Below are positions 1-6,212 of a DNA stretch of 9,291 nucleotides, in pieces. The stretch spans positions 1-9,291 of the forward strand of contig JAAVYQ010000059.1 of NCBI GenBank assembly GCA_022791215.1, given 5' to 3'. The notes beneath the pieces were generated by a model, which did no database searches, was not told where the DNA came from, and worked only from the letters and a program-made list of their open reading frames with translations. This DNA comes from Bacilli bacterium. GTDB taxonomy: Bacteria > Bacillota_I > Bacilli_A > RF39 > UBA660. The translations under genes and the position numbers were made by a program. Every line of letters begins with the position of its first letter. Within the stretch, counting starts at the first letter, position 1.

Positions 1-8
1 GGGAACTC

Positions 9-44
9 CCTAATCTCACGTGGGCTATGCCCTAGTGAGATAGG
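9..44. other. oriT-like stem-loop upstream of the relaxase
   Basis: CCTA-(A)-TCTCAC (9-19) pairs with GTGAGATAGG (35-44) around one bulged A. Inside it GGGC (22-25) pairs with GCCC (29-32) around a TAT loop. MobV relaxases act at an inverted repeat just upstream of their own gene. The 3' arm contains TAGTGAG (33-39), which resembles the TAGTGTG core preceding the nick of the pMV158 family as I remember it. Position and shape support an origin of transfer; the exact nick site cannot be assigned from sequence alone. Confidence 0.55.
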
Positions 45-58
45 TCAATAAATGACCT
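42..58. repeat. Second hairpin overlapping the oriT-like stem
   Basis: AGGTCA (42-47) and TGACCT (53-58) form a 6-bp perfect stem with a 5-nt ATAAA loop. It shares AGG (42-44) with the foot of the 9-44 stem, so the two folds compete for these bases. It may be part of the relaxase recognition site or a control fold in the mob leader; neither is proven. Confidence 0.5.
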
Positions 59-94
59 CACAACTCAAAGAAGCATAAGCAAAGGAGGAATTAA

Positions 95-1555
95 ATGTAT
101 GATGGAAATCAAGTATTAAGATTTGAAAGCAAATTTAAATCAGCAGATTTAGGTGGACTTGGAGTAGAACTTACTAAAAGAAAAGGTACAGGTAATTACG
201 ATCAAGAAAGAACAATATTTAATTATAGTTATGTTTCTTTATCTAAACCAACTCTACAAGAACAAGTCTATTCTAAATTAAAGGATAATAAAATATATTA
301 TAATGATAGCAAGAATACCAATTTACTAAATGGTGCTATCGTTACAAGTGGAAAAGAATTTTTTCAAAGTTTGGGAATGAAGTTTAAAGCAAGTGATAGA
401 ACTCAACAGGTAGGTAAAGATAAAGGGAAACCTATTCTAGTACCCGACATAAATACTGATGAAGATATACCACAAAGGGTTAAAGATTTTTTCAATGATA
501 GTTATACCTTTTTAGAAAATCTTGTTGGAAAAGATAATGTAGTTTATGCACAAGTTCATTATGATGAAGATACTCCACACTTACACTTTTACTTTATGCC
601 TATCGTAAATGAGGTTAAAAGAAAAGTATTTGAAATTGAGGCAAGTGGAAATATAATCTATCGTGAAGGAATAGATAAAAACGGAAACAAGAAAATGTAT
701 CCTGTTCAAAAGAAAGACAAAAATGGAAAAAATATGTTTAAAACTGAAACAGGAAAATTTCTAAATTGCGATCAGTTTTGGAAAACATTAGGCGGTAAAA
801 CATCTTATGCAAAAATTCAAGATGATTATAACAAGTATATTACAGAAAAGGGATATAATCTCTTTCGTGGAAATATTGGAGATAATAAACACCATAAAAC
901 GAAAGCAGAAAAAGAAATCGAAGATTTAAATGAACAAATAAGTGAAATGAAAATCGAATTTGAAAAGAATAAAAAATTAAATGAAATTGAATTACAAACT
1001 TCAAAAGAAATATCTGAATTTAGTACAAATGAAATCCTAAATCCTATAAAAAGAAAAGTTATAGGATATAAAGATGAAGATATTACTAACTTAATTGATT
1101 ATTCTAAACAAATGCAAAAAGAAAATTCTAGTAATAAAAATGTAATAAAGAAAAAAGATGTACTACTTGAAGAACTAACACAAAAACTTGGAAATCTTCA
1201 AAGTGAAAATAGCAAATTAAAAGATGGTAGAGCTATTAAAGAAAGGGATACTAAAATTTATGAGCAAGAACAAACTATATCTAAACAAAAAACAATAATA
1301 AAAGAGAAAAATTCTATTATTGAAAAACTAGAATCAAAAGTTAATGAATTACAGGAAACACTTTCTAACTTTAAAGAAAAAATGTTTCATTTTTGTGATA
1401 AGATTTGCAAAGCATTAGGTCATAAATTAGGTATTCATTATAAAAAAGATGATGAGATCAATTATGATGACATGGAATACTATGCAAATAGTGTTAATCG
1501 CAAATATGAGAAACCTGAAAAAGATAAATCAGATGATTTTGAAATAAGTATGTAG
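95..1555 (+). CDS. MobV-family plasmid/element mobilization relaxase
   Basis: This 486-residue protein is a conjugative relaxase that would nick one strand at oriT and pilot it into a recipient through a helper's secretion channel. The N-terminal half is the Mob_Pre domain: LGG at residues 19-21, then the metal-binding motif HYDEDTPHLH at 155-164, whose three histidines match the MobV HxDExTPHxH signature. From about residue 270 to 430 the chain is Lys/Glu/Asn-rich and looks coiled-coil, as in other MobV proteins, and a short globular tail follows. The position that aligns by eye with catalytic His22 of pMV158 MobM (four residues after LGG) is Glu25, so the nucleophile is uncertain. AAAGGAGG at 81-88 fixes the ATG start. 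The gene stands alone behind the hairpins at 9-58. Family assignment is firm. Confidence 0.93.
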   Translation: MYDGNQVLRFESKFKSADLGGLGVELTKRKGTGNYDQERTIFNYSYVSLSKPTLQEQVYSKLKDNKIYYNDSKNTNLLNGAIVTSGKEFFQSLGMKFKASDRTQQVGKDKGKPILVPDINTDEDIPQRVKDFFNDSYTFLENLVGKDNVVYAQVHYDEDTPHLHFYFMPIVNEVKRKVFEIEASGNIIYREGIDKNGNKKMYPVQKKDKNGKNMFKTETGKFLNCDQFWKTLGGKTSYAKIQDDYNKYITEKGYNLFRGNIGDNKHHKTKAEKEIEDLNEQISEMKIEFEKNKKLNEIELQTSKEISEFSTNEILNPIKRKVIGYKDEDITNLIDYSKQMQKENSSNKNVIKKKDVLLEELTQKLGNLQSENSKLKDGRAIKERDTKIYEQEQTISKQKTIIKEKNSIIEKLESKVNELQETLSNFKEKMFHFCDKICKALGHKLGIHYKKDDEINYDDMEYYANSVNRKYEKPEKDKSDDFEISM

Positions 1556-1708
1556 TATAAACAACTCTTAATATTTAATAAAAAGAATTTGTAACCATAA
1601 ATAAAGAAAAATTGTATAAATGTAAAATTAAAAATAAACTAACCTTTTAAAATTAAATGTACCAAATAATATTATTTTAAATTAAGTAGTGATTGGAGGA
1701 TTGATAAT

Positions 1709-1765
1709 ATGAAGAAAAAATTACAAATAATTGATTACAAATATCTTTTTATCTCTCAAACTTAA
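1709..1765 (+). CDS. Possible 18-residue leader peptide or small ORF
   Basis: ATG at 1709 follows GGAGG (1695-1699) with 9-nt spacing and opens an 18-codon frame, MKKKLQIIDYKYLFISQT, ending in TAA. It sits 24 nt ahead of the next small ORF. It could be a leader peptide, a small protein, or the truncated start of a lost gene. I do not recognise it. The ribosome site is the only real evidence. The stretch 1556-1694 before it is very AT-rich, includes a low-complexity 14-bp palindrome (1664-1677), and has no clear promoter or terminator. Confidence 0.35.
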   Translation: MKKKLQIIDYKYLFISQT

Positions 1766-1789
1766 TTCTATTTTGAAAGGGGTAAATAG

Positions 1790-1915
1790 ATGCAATATAA
1801 TGTTATTGATATTGTAGATGATGAGATAACTGATACTAAATTAAAAGAAATTATTAACAAAAAGTTGTATAAGATAATTGAATTTATGGAGTTTAATGTT
1901 AATACAGCGAAATAA
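1790..1915 (+). CDS. 41-residue acidic small protein upstream of the recombinase
   Basis: A 41-codon frame starts at ATG 1790 behind GAAAGGGG (1775-1782) and ends at TAA 1913-1915, about 70 nt before the recombinase start. It begins MQYNVIDIVDDEITDTKLKE and continues with an amphipathic, probably helical Lys/Ile/Glu-rich half. There is no signal peptide, zinc motif or recognisable helix-turn-helix. Elements with large serine recombinases often encode a small recombination directionality factor next to the recombinase, and position and size would allow that role, but no sequence motif proves it. The recombinase promoter lies immediately after the stop codon, so the two are probably transcribed separately. 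I do not recognise the family. Confidence 0.55.
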   Translation: MQYNVIDIVDDEITDTKLKEIINKKLYKIIEFMEFNVNTAK

Positions 1916-1916
1916 A

Positions 1917-1925
1917 TGTTATAAT
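1917..1925 (+). promoter_or_regulatory. Extended -10 promoter for the serine recombinase
   Basis: TGTTATAAT at 1917-1925 is a perfect extended -10 element (TGn followed by TATAAT). No good -35 hexamer lies 17 nt upstream; TTAATA (1899-1904) has 15-nt spacing and is weak. Extended -10 promoters can work without a -35. The predicted start point near 1932 lies just ahead of the palindrome at 1938-1955 and about 55 nt before the recombinase ATG. Confidence 0.6.
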
Positions 1926-1937
1926 AGTATTGGTTAT

Positions 1938-1955
1938 AAGTTTAACTTTAAACTT
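1938..1955. promoter_or_regulatory. 18-bp perfect palindrome in the recombinase leader (operator candidate)
   Basis: AAGTTTAA and TTAAACTT form perfect 8-bp arms around CT. The palindrome lies directly after the predicted transcription start and before the GGAGG at 1974-1978. This is where a repressor would block recombinase transcription, so an operator is the natural reading. It is AT-rich, so chance must be kept in mind. Confidence 0.4.
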
Positions 1956-1986
1956 AATTATTGCCTTTGTATTGGAGGTAATAGTT

Positions 1987-3600
1987 ATGAATGAAATGGA
2001 GAGTGTTGAGAGTAAGAAAGTATTAAGAGTTGGTATTTACGAAAGATTATCTGATGAAGATAAAGATAAAGTAAATAAAGAAGATGATAGTGAATCTATC
2101 AAGAATCAAAGGCATCTTCTTATGGAAGAGATTAACAAAAGAGAAGATTTTGTTTTAGTTGATGAATATTGTGATGAAGATTTATCAGGTGCAGGAACTT
2201 ATAGACCTGAGTTCGAAAGACTTATTAGAGATTGTGAAAATGGAAAAATTGATGTTGTTTTATGCAAAAGCCAATCAAGATTTTCAAGAGATATGGAAAT
2301 TATAGAAAAATATCTCCATAATAAGTTTATTGAATGGGGAGTTAGATTTATAAGTCTTGCTGATAATGCTGATACTGCAAACAAAGGTAATAAGAAATCA
2401 AGACAAATAAATGGACTTGTAAATGAATGGTATTTAGAGGATGTATCTAATAATATTAGAAGTGCTTTTAATGCTAAAATGAAACAAGGAGAATTTATTT
2501 CTCCTTTTGCCTCATTTGGCTATGAAGTTTCTAAAGAGGATAATAATAAATTAGTTGTAGATTCTGTGGCTGCTGAAATCGTTAAAGATATTTTTGACTT
2601 ATATTTAACAGGATTAGGATTCACAGGTATAGCAAAATATCTAAATAGCAAAAAGATACCTTGTCCTTCCCTTTATAAATACCAAAAAGGGATTAAATTA
2701 AATGTTATTAGTAATAGACCTAGAGAAAAGATTAAATGGTCAACAAATGCTATTAAAACCATTTTAACAAATGAATTATATTTAGGACATCTAATTCAAG
2801 GAAAAAGAACTACTATTAGTTATAAAAACCATAAAATTAAGCAAAAAGATAAAAATGAATGGATAAAAATTGAAAATACTCACGAGGCTATTATTGATGA
2901 AGAAACATTTAATAAAGTACAAGTTGCTATGAAAGAAAGAACTAAACCTATGAAAGCAACAGGTGTAGTTCACATCTTCTCTGGTAAAGTATTTTGTCTT
3001 GAATGTAAGCATTATATGAGAAAAAAGAACTCTAGTAAGCACGAATATCTAGTATGTTCGGGTAATCGTGATGGATATGATGATTGTATCAATAAATCGG
3101 CTATAAGATATGATGCCCTTGAAAATATAGTTTTAGATGCAATAAATAAGAAAATTAAAAAATATTACGATCAAAATGAATTAAATAACCTAGATTCCAA
3201 AAAGAAAGCAAATAGATTTACTGATAAAATAAAATCATTAGAAAAGCAAAAGGAAAATGCTGAAAAAGAAATTTCTAAAACTAGAAAATATTTAAAAAGT
3301 CTATATGAAGATAAAGTTAATGGAGTTATAACAGTAGAACAATTCAAAGACTTGATAACTGATTATAATAAAAATGAAGATATGTATAGTAATCAAATTA
3401 AGTCTATAAATAACGAAATAGCCTATTATAAAGTGAAAGAAGAAACTTCTAAAAATAATGATAAAATATTTAGTAAATATCAAAATCTTAATGAATTAAA
3501 TAAACTTATTGTTGATGAATTTATTGACAAAATTTATATAGGAAAGTTAAATGAAGAAACAAATACTAGGGATATTCAAATAAAATGGAATTTTGAATAA
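1987..3600 (+). CDS. Large serine recombinase (TndX/TnpX-like integrase)
   Basis: This 537-residue site-specific recombinase would excise and integrate the element through a 5'-phosphoserine intermediate at short att sites. The N-terminal resolvase domain starts with VGIYERLSDED; Ser22 is the expected nucleophile. The motif GNKKSRQINGLVNEWYLED is typical of the TndX group. A recombinase domain follows, then a zinc ribbon with Cys337, Cys340, Cys357 and Cys367, a coiled-coil segment (about 395-500) and a short C-terminal end. The length fits the family. A frame opens earlier at TTG 1930, but ATG 1987 has GGAGG at 1974-1978 with 8-nt spacing, and the extra 19 hydrophobic residues would be foreign to the family, so 1987 is preferred. 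The promoter and palindrome at 1917-1955 probably control it. Its position about 60 bp from the inferred right junction fits an integrase next to att. Confidence 0.95.
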   Translation: MNEMESVESKKVLRVGIYERLSDEDKDKVNKEDDSESIKNQRHLLMEEINKREDFVLVDEYCDEDLSGAGTYRPEFERLIRDCENGKIDVVLCKSQSRFSRDMEIIEKYLHNKFIEWGVRFISLADNADTANKGNKKSRQINGLVNEWYLEDVSNNIRSAFNAKMKQGEFISPFASFGYEVSKEDNNKLVVDSVAAEIVKDIFDLYLTGLGFTGIAKYLNSKKIPCPSLYKYQKGIKLNVISNRPREKIKWSTNAIKTILTNELYLGHLIQGKRTTISYKNHKIKQKDKNEWIKIENTHEAIIDEETFNKVQVAMKERTKPMKATGVVHIFSGKVFCLECKHYMRKKNSSKHEYLVCSGNRDGYDDCINKSAIRYDALENIVLDAINKKIKKYYDQNELNNLDSKKKANRFTDKIKSLEKQKENAEKEISKTRKYLKSLYEDKVNGVITVEQFKDLITDYNKNEDMYSNQIKSINNEIAYYKVKEETSKNNDKIFSKYQNLNELNKLIVDEFIDKIYIGKLNEETNTRDIQIKWNFE

Positions 3601-3660
3601 TCCCTTATACATTTTAAAATTTAAAGAAAAAATAAAAAGTGTCTTCACTGCATTCATGGA
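3601..3660. other. Right end of the element and attachment-site junction
   Basis: The 60 bp between the recombinase stop and the resumed ATPase frame hold no gene. The frame leading into the ATPase remnant has a stop at 3622-3624 and no usable start. The residues just before VALIRT read CLHCIHG instead of the expected ABC signature ending in QR, so foreign sequence runs up to about 3660. GA at 3659-3660 could be the last two bases of the conserved Arg codon (AGA) and matches the GA crossover dinucleotide known for TnpX/TndX-type enzymes. The partner site at the left end is not in the window. Confidence 0.6.
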
Positions 3661-3990
3661 GTAGCGCTTATTAGAACTATCGCTACTAAGCCTGATTTGA
3701 TTTTTCTTGATGAACCTTTTTCGGCTCTTGATTATCAAACTAGGCTTAAGGTTAGCGATGATATTTATAGGATAGTGAAAGAAGAAAATATTACCGTTAT
3801 TATGGTTACTCATAATATTTCTGAGGCAATTAGTGTTTCTGATAGGGTTCTCGTTCTTTCTAAACGTCCTAGTAAGATTAAAAATATTTATGATATCGTT
3901 TTGTCTAATAAGTCTACTCCAATTAATAATAGAAAGGCTCCTGAGTTTCAAGTGTATTATGATAAGTTATGGAAGGATATTGATGAGTAA
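3661..3990 (+). pseudogene. 3' remnant of an ABC transporter ATPase (nitrate/sulfonate/taurate type), split by the element
   Basis: The frame reads VALIRTIATKPDLIFLDEPF, which contains Walker B (LIFLDEP), then the D-loop SALD and the switch histidine in VMVTHN. The end, with LSKRPSKIK, is that of SsuB/TauB/ThiZ-like ATPases. Walker A and the LSGG signature are missing because the element is inserted right after the signature. About 110 of an expected 240-260 codons are here, and the 5' part should lie beyond the left end of the element. The only possible start is TTG 3697, with no ribosome site, so no working ATPase is made from this copy. The stop overlaps the permease start by 1 nt (TAATG), so the two formed one operon and the intact gene energised that permease. 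Confidence 0.88.
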
Positions 3991-4778
3991 TGTCTAATAG
4001 ACAAGAATTGTTTTTGAGGAATTATAAACGTAAACAAATCTTTATTAAATGTATTCAGATTTTTATCGCTGTTTTTCTTCTAGGTATTTGGGAATTATTC
4101 GCAAGATTAGGTGTTTTGGATACTTTTATTACTAGTTATCCTAGCAAGATTTTAGTTACTTTAGTTAATTTGTTTAAAAATGGAAATCTTGTTCATCATA
4201 TTTTGGTTACTCTAAGTGAAACTTTAATTGCTTTCTTTATTACAGACTTTGTTAGTATTTTATTTTCTATTTTACTTTATCGTAGTGATACTTTGTCAAG
4301 AATCGTTGATCCTTATTTGACTATTCTTAATAGTCTTCCTAAGGTTGCTTTGGGTCCTATTCTTATTATTTGGATAGGTGCGAATATGAAGAGCATTATT
4401 TTTATGGCAATTTTGATTTCTATTATTGTTAGTATTCAGTCTATTTCAGTTGGTTTTAAAAATACTAATAAAAGCCGTGTTAAAATTCTTAAAACTTTTG
4501 GTGCGAGTGAATGGGAAATTTTAAAGTTTGCTGTTATTCCAAGTAATTTTAAGGTTATTGTTAATGCTTGTAAGATAAATGTTGGTCTTTGTCTTATTGG
4601 AGTTGTAATGGGAGAGTTTCTTACAAGTAAGGCTGGTATTGGTTATTTAATTTTATATGGTAGTCAGGTATTTAATTTAGATTTAGTTATGAGTGGTATT
4701 GTCATTTTACTTATTATGTCTATTTTACTTTATTCCGTTATTTCAAGTATAGAAAAACATTTAGATTTTGATGTCTAA
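3990..4778 (+). CDS. ABC transporter permease, SsuC/TauC/ThiX-like
   Basis: A 262-residue inner-membrane protein of the binding-protein-dependent transport family, with about six hydrophobic segments starting near residue 14. The EAA loop that docks with the ATPase is seen as GASEWEILKFAVIP (171-184), followed by GxxMGEFLTSKAGIGYLI, typical of the nitrate/sulfonate/taurate/hydroxymethylpyrimidine group. The substrate cannot be decided without the binding protein, which is not in the window. The start overlaps the ATPase stop by 1 nt, which implies translational coupling that the insertion upstream must disturb; any transcription would have to come from inside the element. The gene ends inside the terminator stem at 4753-4786. 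The sense strand is rich in NNT codons, unlike the A-rich genes of the element. Confidence 0.9.
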   Translation: MSNRQELFLRNYKRKQIFIKCIQIFIAVFLLGIWELFARLGVLDTFITSYPSKILVTLVNLFKNGNLVHHILVTLSETLIAFFITDFVSILFSILLYRSDTLSRIVDPYLTILNSLPKVALGPILIIWIGANMKSIIFMAILISIIVSIQSISVGFKNTNKSRVKILKTFGASEWEILKFAVIPSNFKVIVNACKINVGLCLIGVVMGEFLTSKAGIGYLILYGSQVFNLDLVMSGIVILLIMSILLYSVISSIEKHLDFDV

Positions 4779-4786
4779 ATGTTTTT
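4753..4786. terminator. Bidirectional Rho-independent terminator between convergent genes
   Basis: AAAAACATTTAGA (4753-4765) and TCTAAATGTTTTT (4774-4786) form a perfect 13-bp stem with an 8-nt loop, with T-rich sequence on both sides. The permease stop lies inside the 3' arm, and the converging S66 gene ends at 4798, so the same hairpin can serve both strands. A near copy lies at 6174-6210. Confidence 0.88.
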
Positions 4787-4797
4787 ACTTTAATTTT

Positions 4798-5844
4798 TTA
4801 AGGCTTATTATCATAATCAACTATTGTTTCTACATTATATGGTAAAATACATTTAGGAACTGAATGTCCAAAATTTACATTATATAAAATAGGTGTATCT
4901 ATATCTTTAAATACTTTTTTATAAATTTCTTTGTATTCATCATAAAACATTTCATCAATAGGCTTTCCAACAATGACACCCTTTACTAGATTGAGTATAT
5001 TTCTTTTTTTAATTCTATTAGCATTTTTTCTAAAACTTCTGGTGTAGAGCGTTCTTCTGAAGTTTCTAAAAATAATATTTTTTCTTTCCATTCTTCATTA
5101 GTTGGAAATATCTCATATTTTTCATATACAGTTGGTTCATCTGGAAAAATAGCACCAGTAAAAGCATCGTATATACTTTCTAAGCAACCACCATATAATT
5201 TTCCTGTAACTTTTCCATTTCCATTTAATGTTTCATAGCCATGGGTTTCTTTGTGTGATATTCTTGGCTTTCCTACTTCTTTTATACTATAATTTTCTCG
5301 GTCGCTATACCATACAGGGCTAAAAATTATTTCAAAACTATTTTCTTCTAAAAAATACTTTTTAAAATATTCTTTGGTATAAGGGAGCATATCGTTATCT
5401 AATTCTGCAATATCTACTAAAAAACAGGGACCATAAAAAAGTTGTCAATCCTATTTTATTTAGCATTAAATGATTGTTAGTTGTATCAGAAAATCCTGTA
5501 AATATTTTTGGATTGTTTATTACTGCTTTCTTGAATTCTTCGTCTTCCATTAAATATGGTATTAATTTATAAGTATCGACTCCACCAATTGCTGTCATAA
5601 TAGCTTTAATATTATCATCCATAAATGCTTTTTTTAAATCAGCAGCTCTTTCTTCTGGATGTTCTTCTAAATAATTTAAATCTTTTAAAGCATTTGGCAT
5701 TAATACAGGTTCTAATCCCATTTCTTCTAGCCTTTTTATTCCTATTTCTAATTCATGTCGACAATATGGCATTCCTAGTAATCCTCTTGATAAACTTACT
5801 ATTGCAATTTTATCTCCCTTTTTTAATGCTCTTGGTTTTTTCAT
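4798..5844 (-). pseudogene. S66 peptidase (LD-carboxypeptidase/MccF-like), two frameshifts
   Basis: Joined across two frameshifts, this reads as one protein of about 348 residues, normal for the MccF-like branch of S66 serine peptidases, which cut amide bonds in muropeptides or peptide-nucleotide antibiotics. Segment 1 (5844 to about 5435) carries IGGVDTYKLIPYL and the nucleophile motif GFSD with Ser119. Segment 2 carries TGKLYGGCLESI around the expected Glu. Segment 3 carries NVNFGHSVPKCILP with the catalytic His. The first break is an A run at 5435-5440 (one extra base) and the second a T run at 5004-5010 (one base short), so the reading frame is restored overall. ATG 5842-5844 has GAGGAG just upstream. 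All catalytic regions survive, so recent decay, sequencing error at homopolymers, or slippage are all possible. There is no signal peptide; family members of this type are cytosolic. Confidence 0.88.
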
Positions 5845-6000
5845 ATTGAATCTCCTCTTTTTTTATTGCAAATACATCTCCATTTTTTTAATTTTTTGAT
5901 TTTGTTTTTTCTTTTATTTGCATCTTCCTATATAGGTTAAACTTTCAGTTAGATTGTTCTAGCAGCATACATAAATATTTATATTCAGGAAATTTTTGAT

Positions 6001-6148
6001 TTAATCAATGTATTTTTTCACATCCTTTATACTACTATTAACTGTTCCGATCTTATCTATCAACACTTCTTATTCTTGCCGCTGCTTTAGACATTGGATC
6101 AGTTATATTTGTCGTCTTTGAATTTAATCTTAAAGGATTTTTACTGTT
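6001..6148 (-). pseudogene. Possible decayed coding fragment, family not recognised
   Basis: In the gene-poor stretch 5845-6212, the minus strand reads, in one frame, a peptide ending DPMSKAAARIRSVD. After a 4-nt tandem repeat (GATAGATA on the minus strand, about 6054-6061) it continues in the next frame as KIGTVNSSIKDVKKYID and a stop at 6001. Removing one GATA unit gives a single 47-residue frame with soluble, helix-like composition. No start codon or ribosome site is seen, and a stop at 6149-6151 bounds it upstream. It could be the tail of a lost gene or a chance reading. The rest of 5845-6212 holds only the S66 ribosome site, a weak distant inverted repeat (5867-5874 with 5915-5922) and the terminator at 6174-6210. 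Confidence 0.3.
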
Positions 6149-6173
6149 CTATATTTTGTTGCTTTATAATTAT

Positions 6174-6210
6174 AGAAAAACATTTAGAAAGCAAAATCTA
6201 AATGTTTCTA
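6174..6210 (-). terminator. Rho-independent terminator of the TasA-like gene
   Basis: AAACATTTAGA (6178-6188) and TCTAAATGTTT (6197-6207) pair perfectly around an 8-nt loop. The stem extends with TAG/CTA at the foot across an AA bulge. On the minus strand the stem is followed by TTTTTCTATAAT, and it lies just behind the stop of the 6213-6893 gene. It shares the 18-nt stretch TATAGAAAAACATTTAGA with 4748-4765. Confidence 0.82.
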
Positions 6211-6212
6211 TT

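Larger units (their letters stand above)
1..3660 (+). mobile_element. Right part of an integrative mobilizable element (MobV relaxase + large serine recombinase)
   Basis: A relaxase with an oriT-like hairpin upstream, two tiny ORFs and a large serine recombinase lie in one direction and end where a broken ABC ATPase gene begins. This layout (mobilization module inside, serine recombinase at the edge) is that of Tn4451-type mobilizable transposons and related elements. No type IV secretion genes are seen, so transfer would need a helper, although such genes could lie further left. The right boundary is inferred at the GA at 3659-3660, where reading of the interrupted ATPase resumes. The left end is outside the window. 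The top strand is A-rich up to this point and T-rich afterwards, which supports the boundary. Confidence 0.82.

Noticed and set aside
1664..1677. 14-bp palindrome AAATAAT/ATTATTT between mob and the small ORFs
   Set aside because: Purely A/T sequence in a very AT-rich stretch; no T-tract, promoter or paired site gives it a role.
1930..1986. Upstream TTG start that would add 19 residues to the recombinase
   Set aside because: The added residues are hydrophobic and not found in serine recombinase N-termini. ATG 1987 has a proper GGAGG at good spacing, and the promoter's start point would leave no leader for the TTG.
3697..3990. 97-residue ORF as an intact small ATPase-like protein
   Set aside because: It starts at an internal TTG without a ribosome site, and the coding sense extends further upstream. 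It is the tail of a split ABC ATPase.
5867..5922. Inverted repeat TGCAAATA/TATTTGCA upstream of the S66 gene
   Set aside because: Only 8 bp with a 40-nt AT-rich loop; too weak for a terminator or riboswitch, and no known aptamer features were seen.
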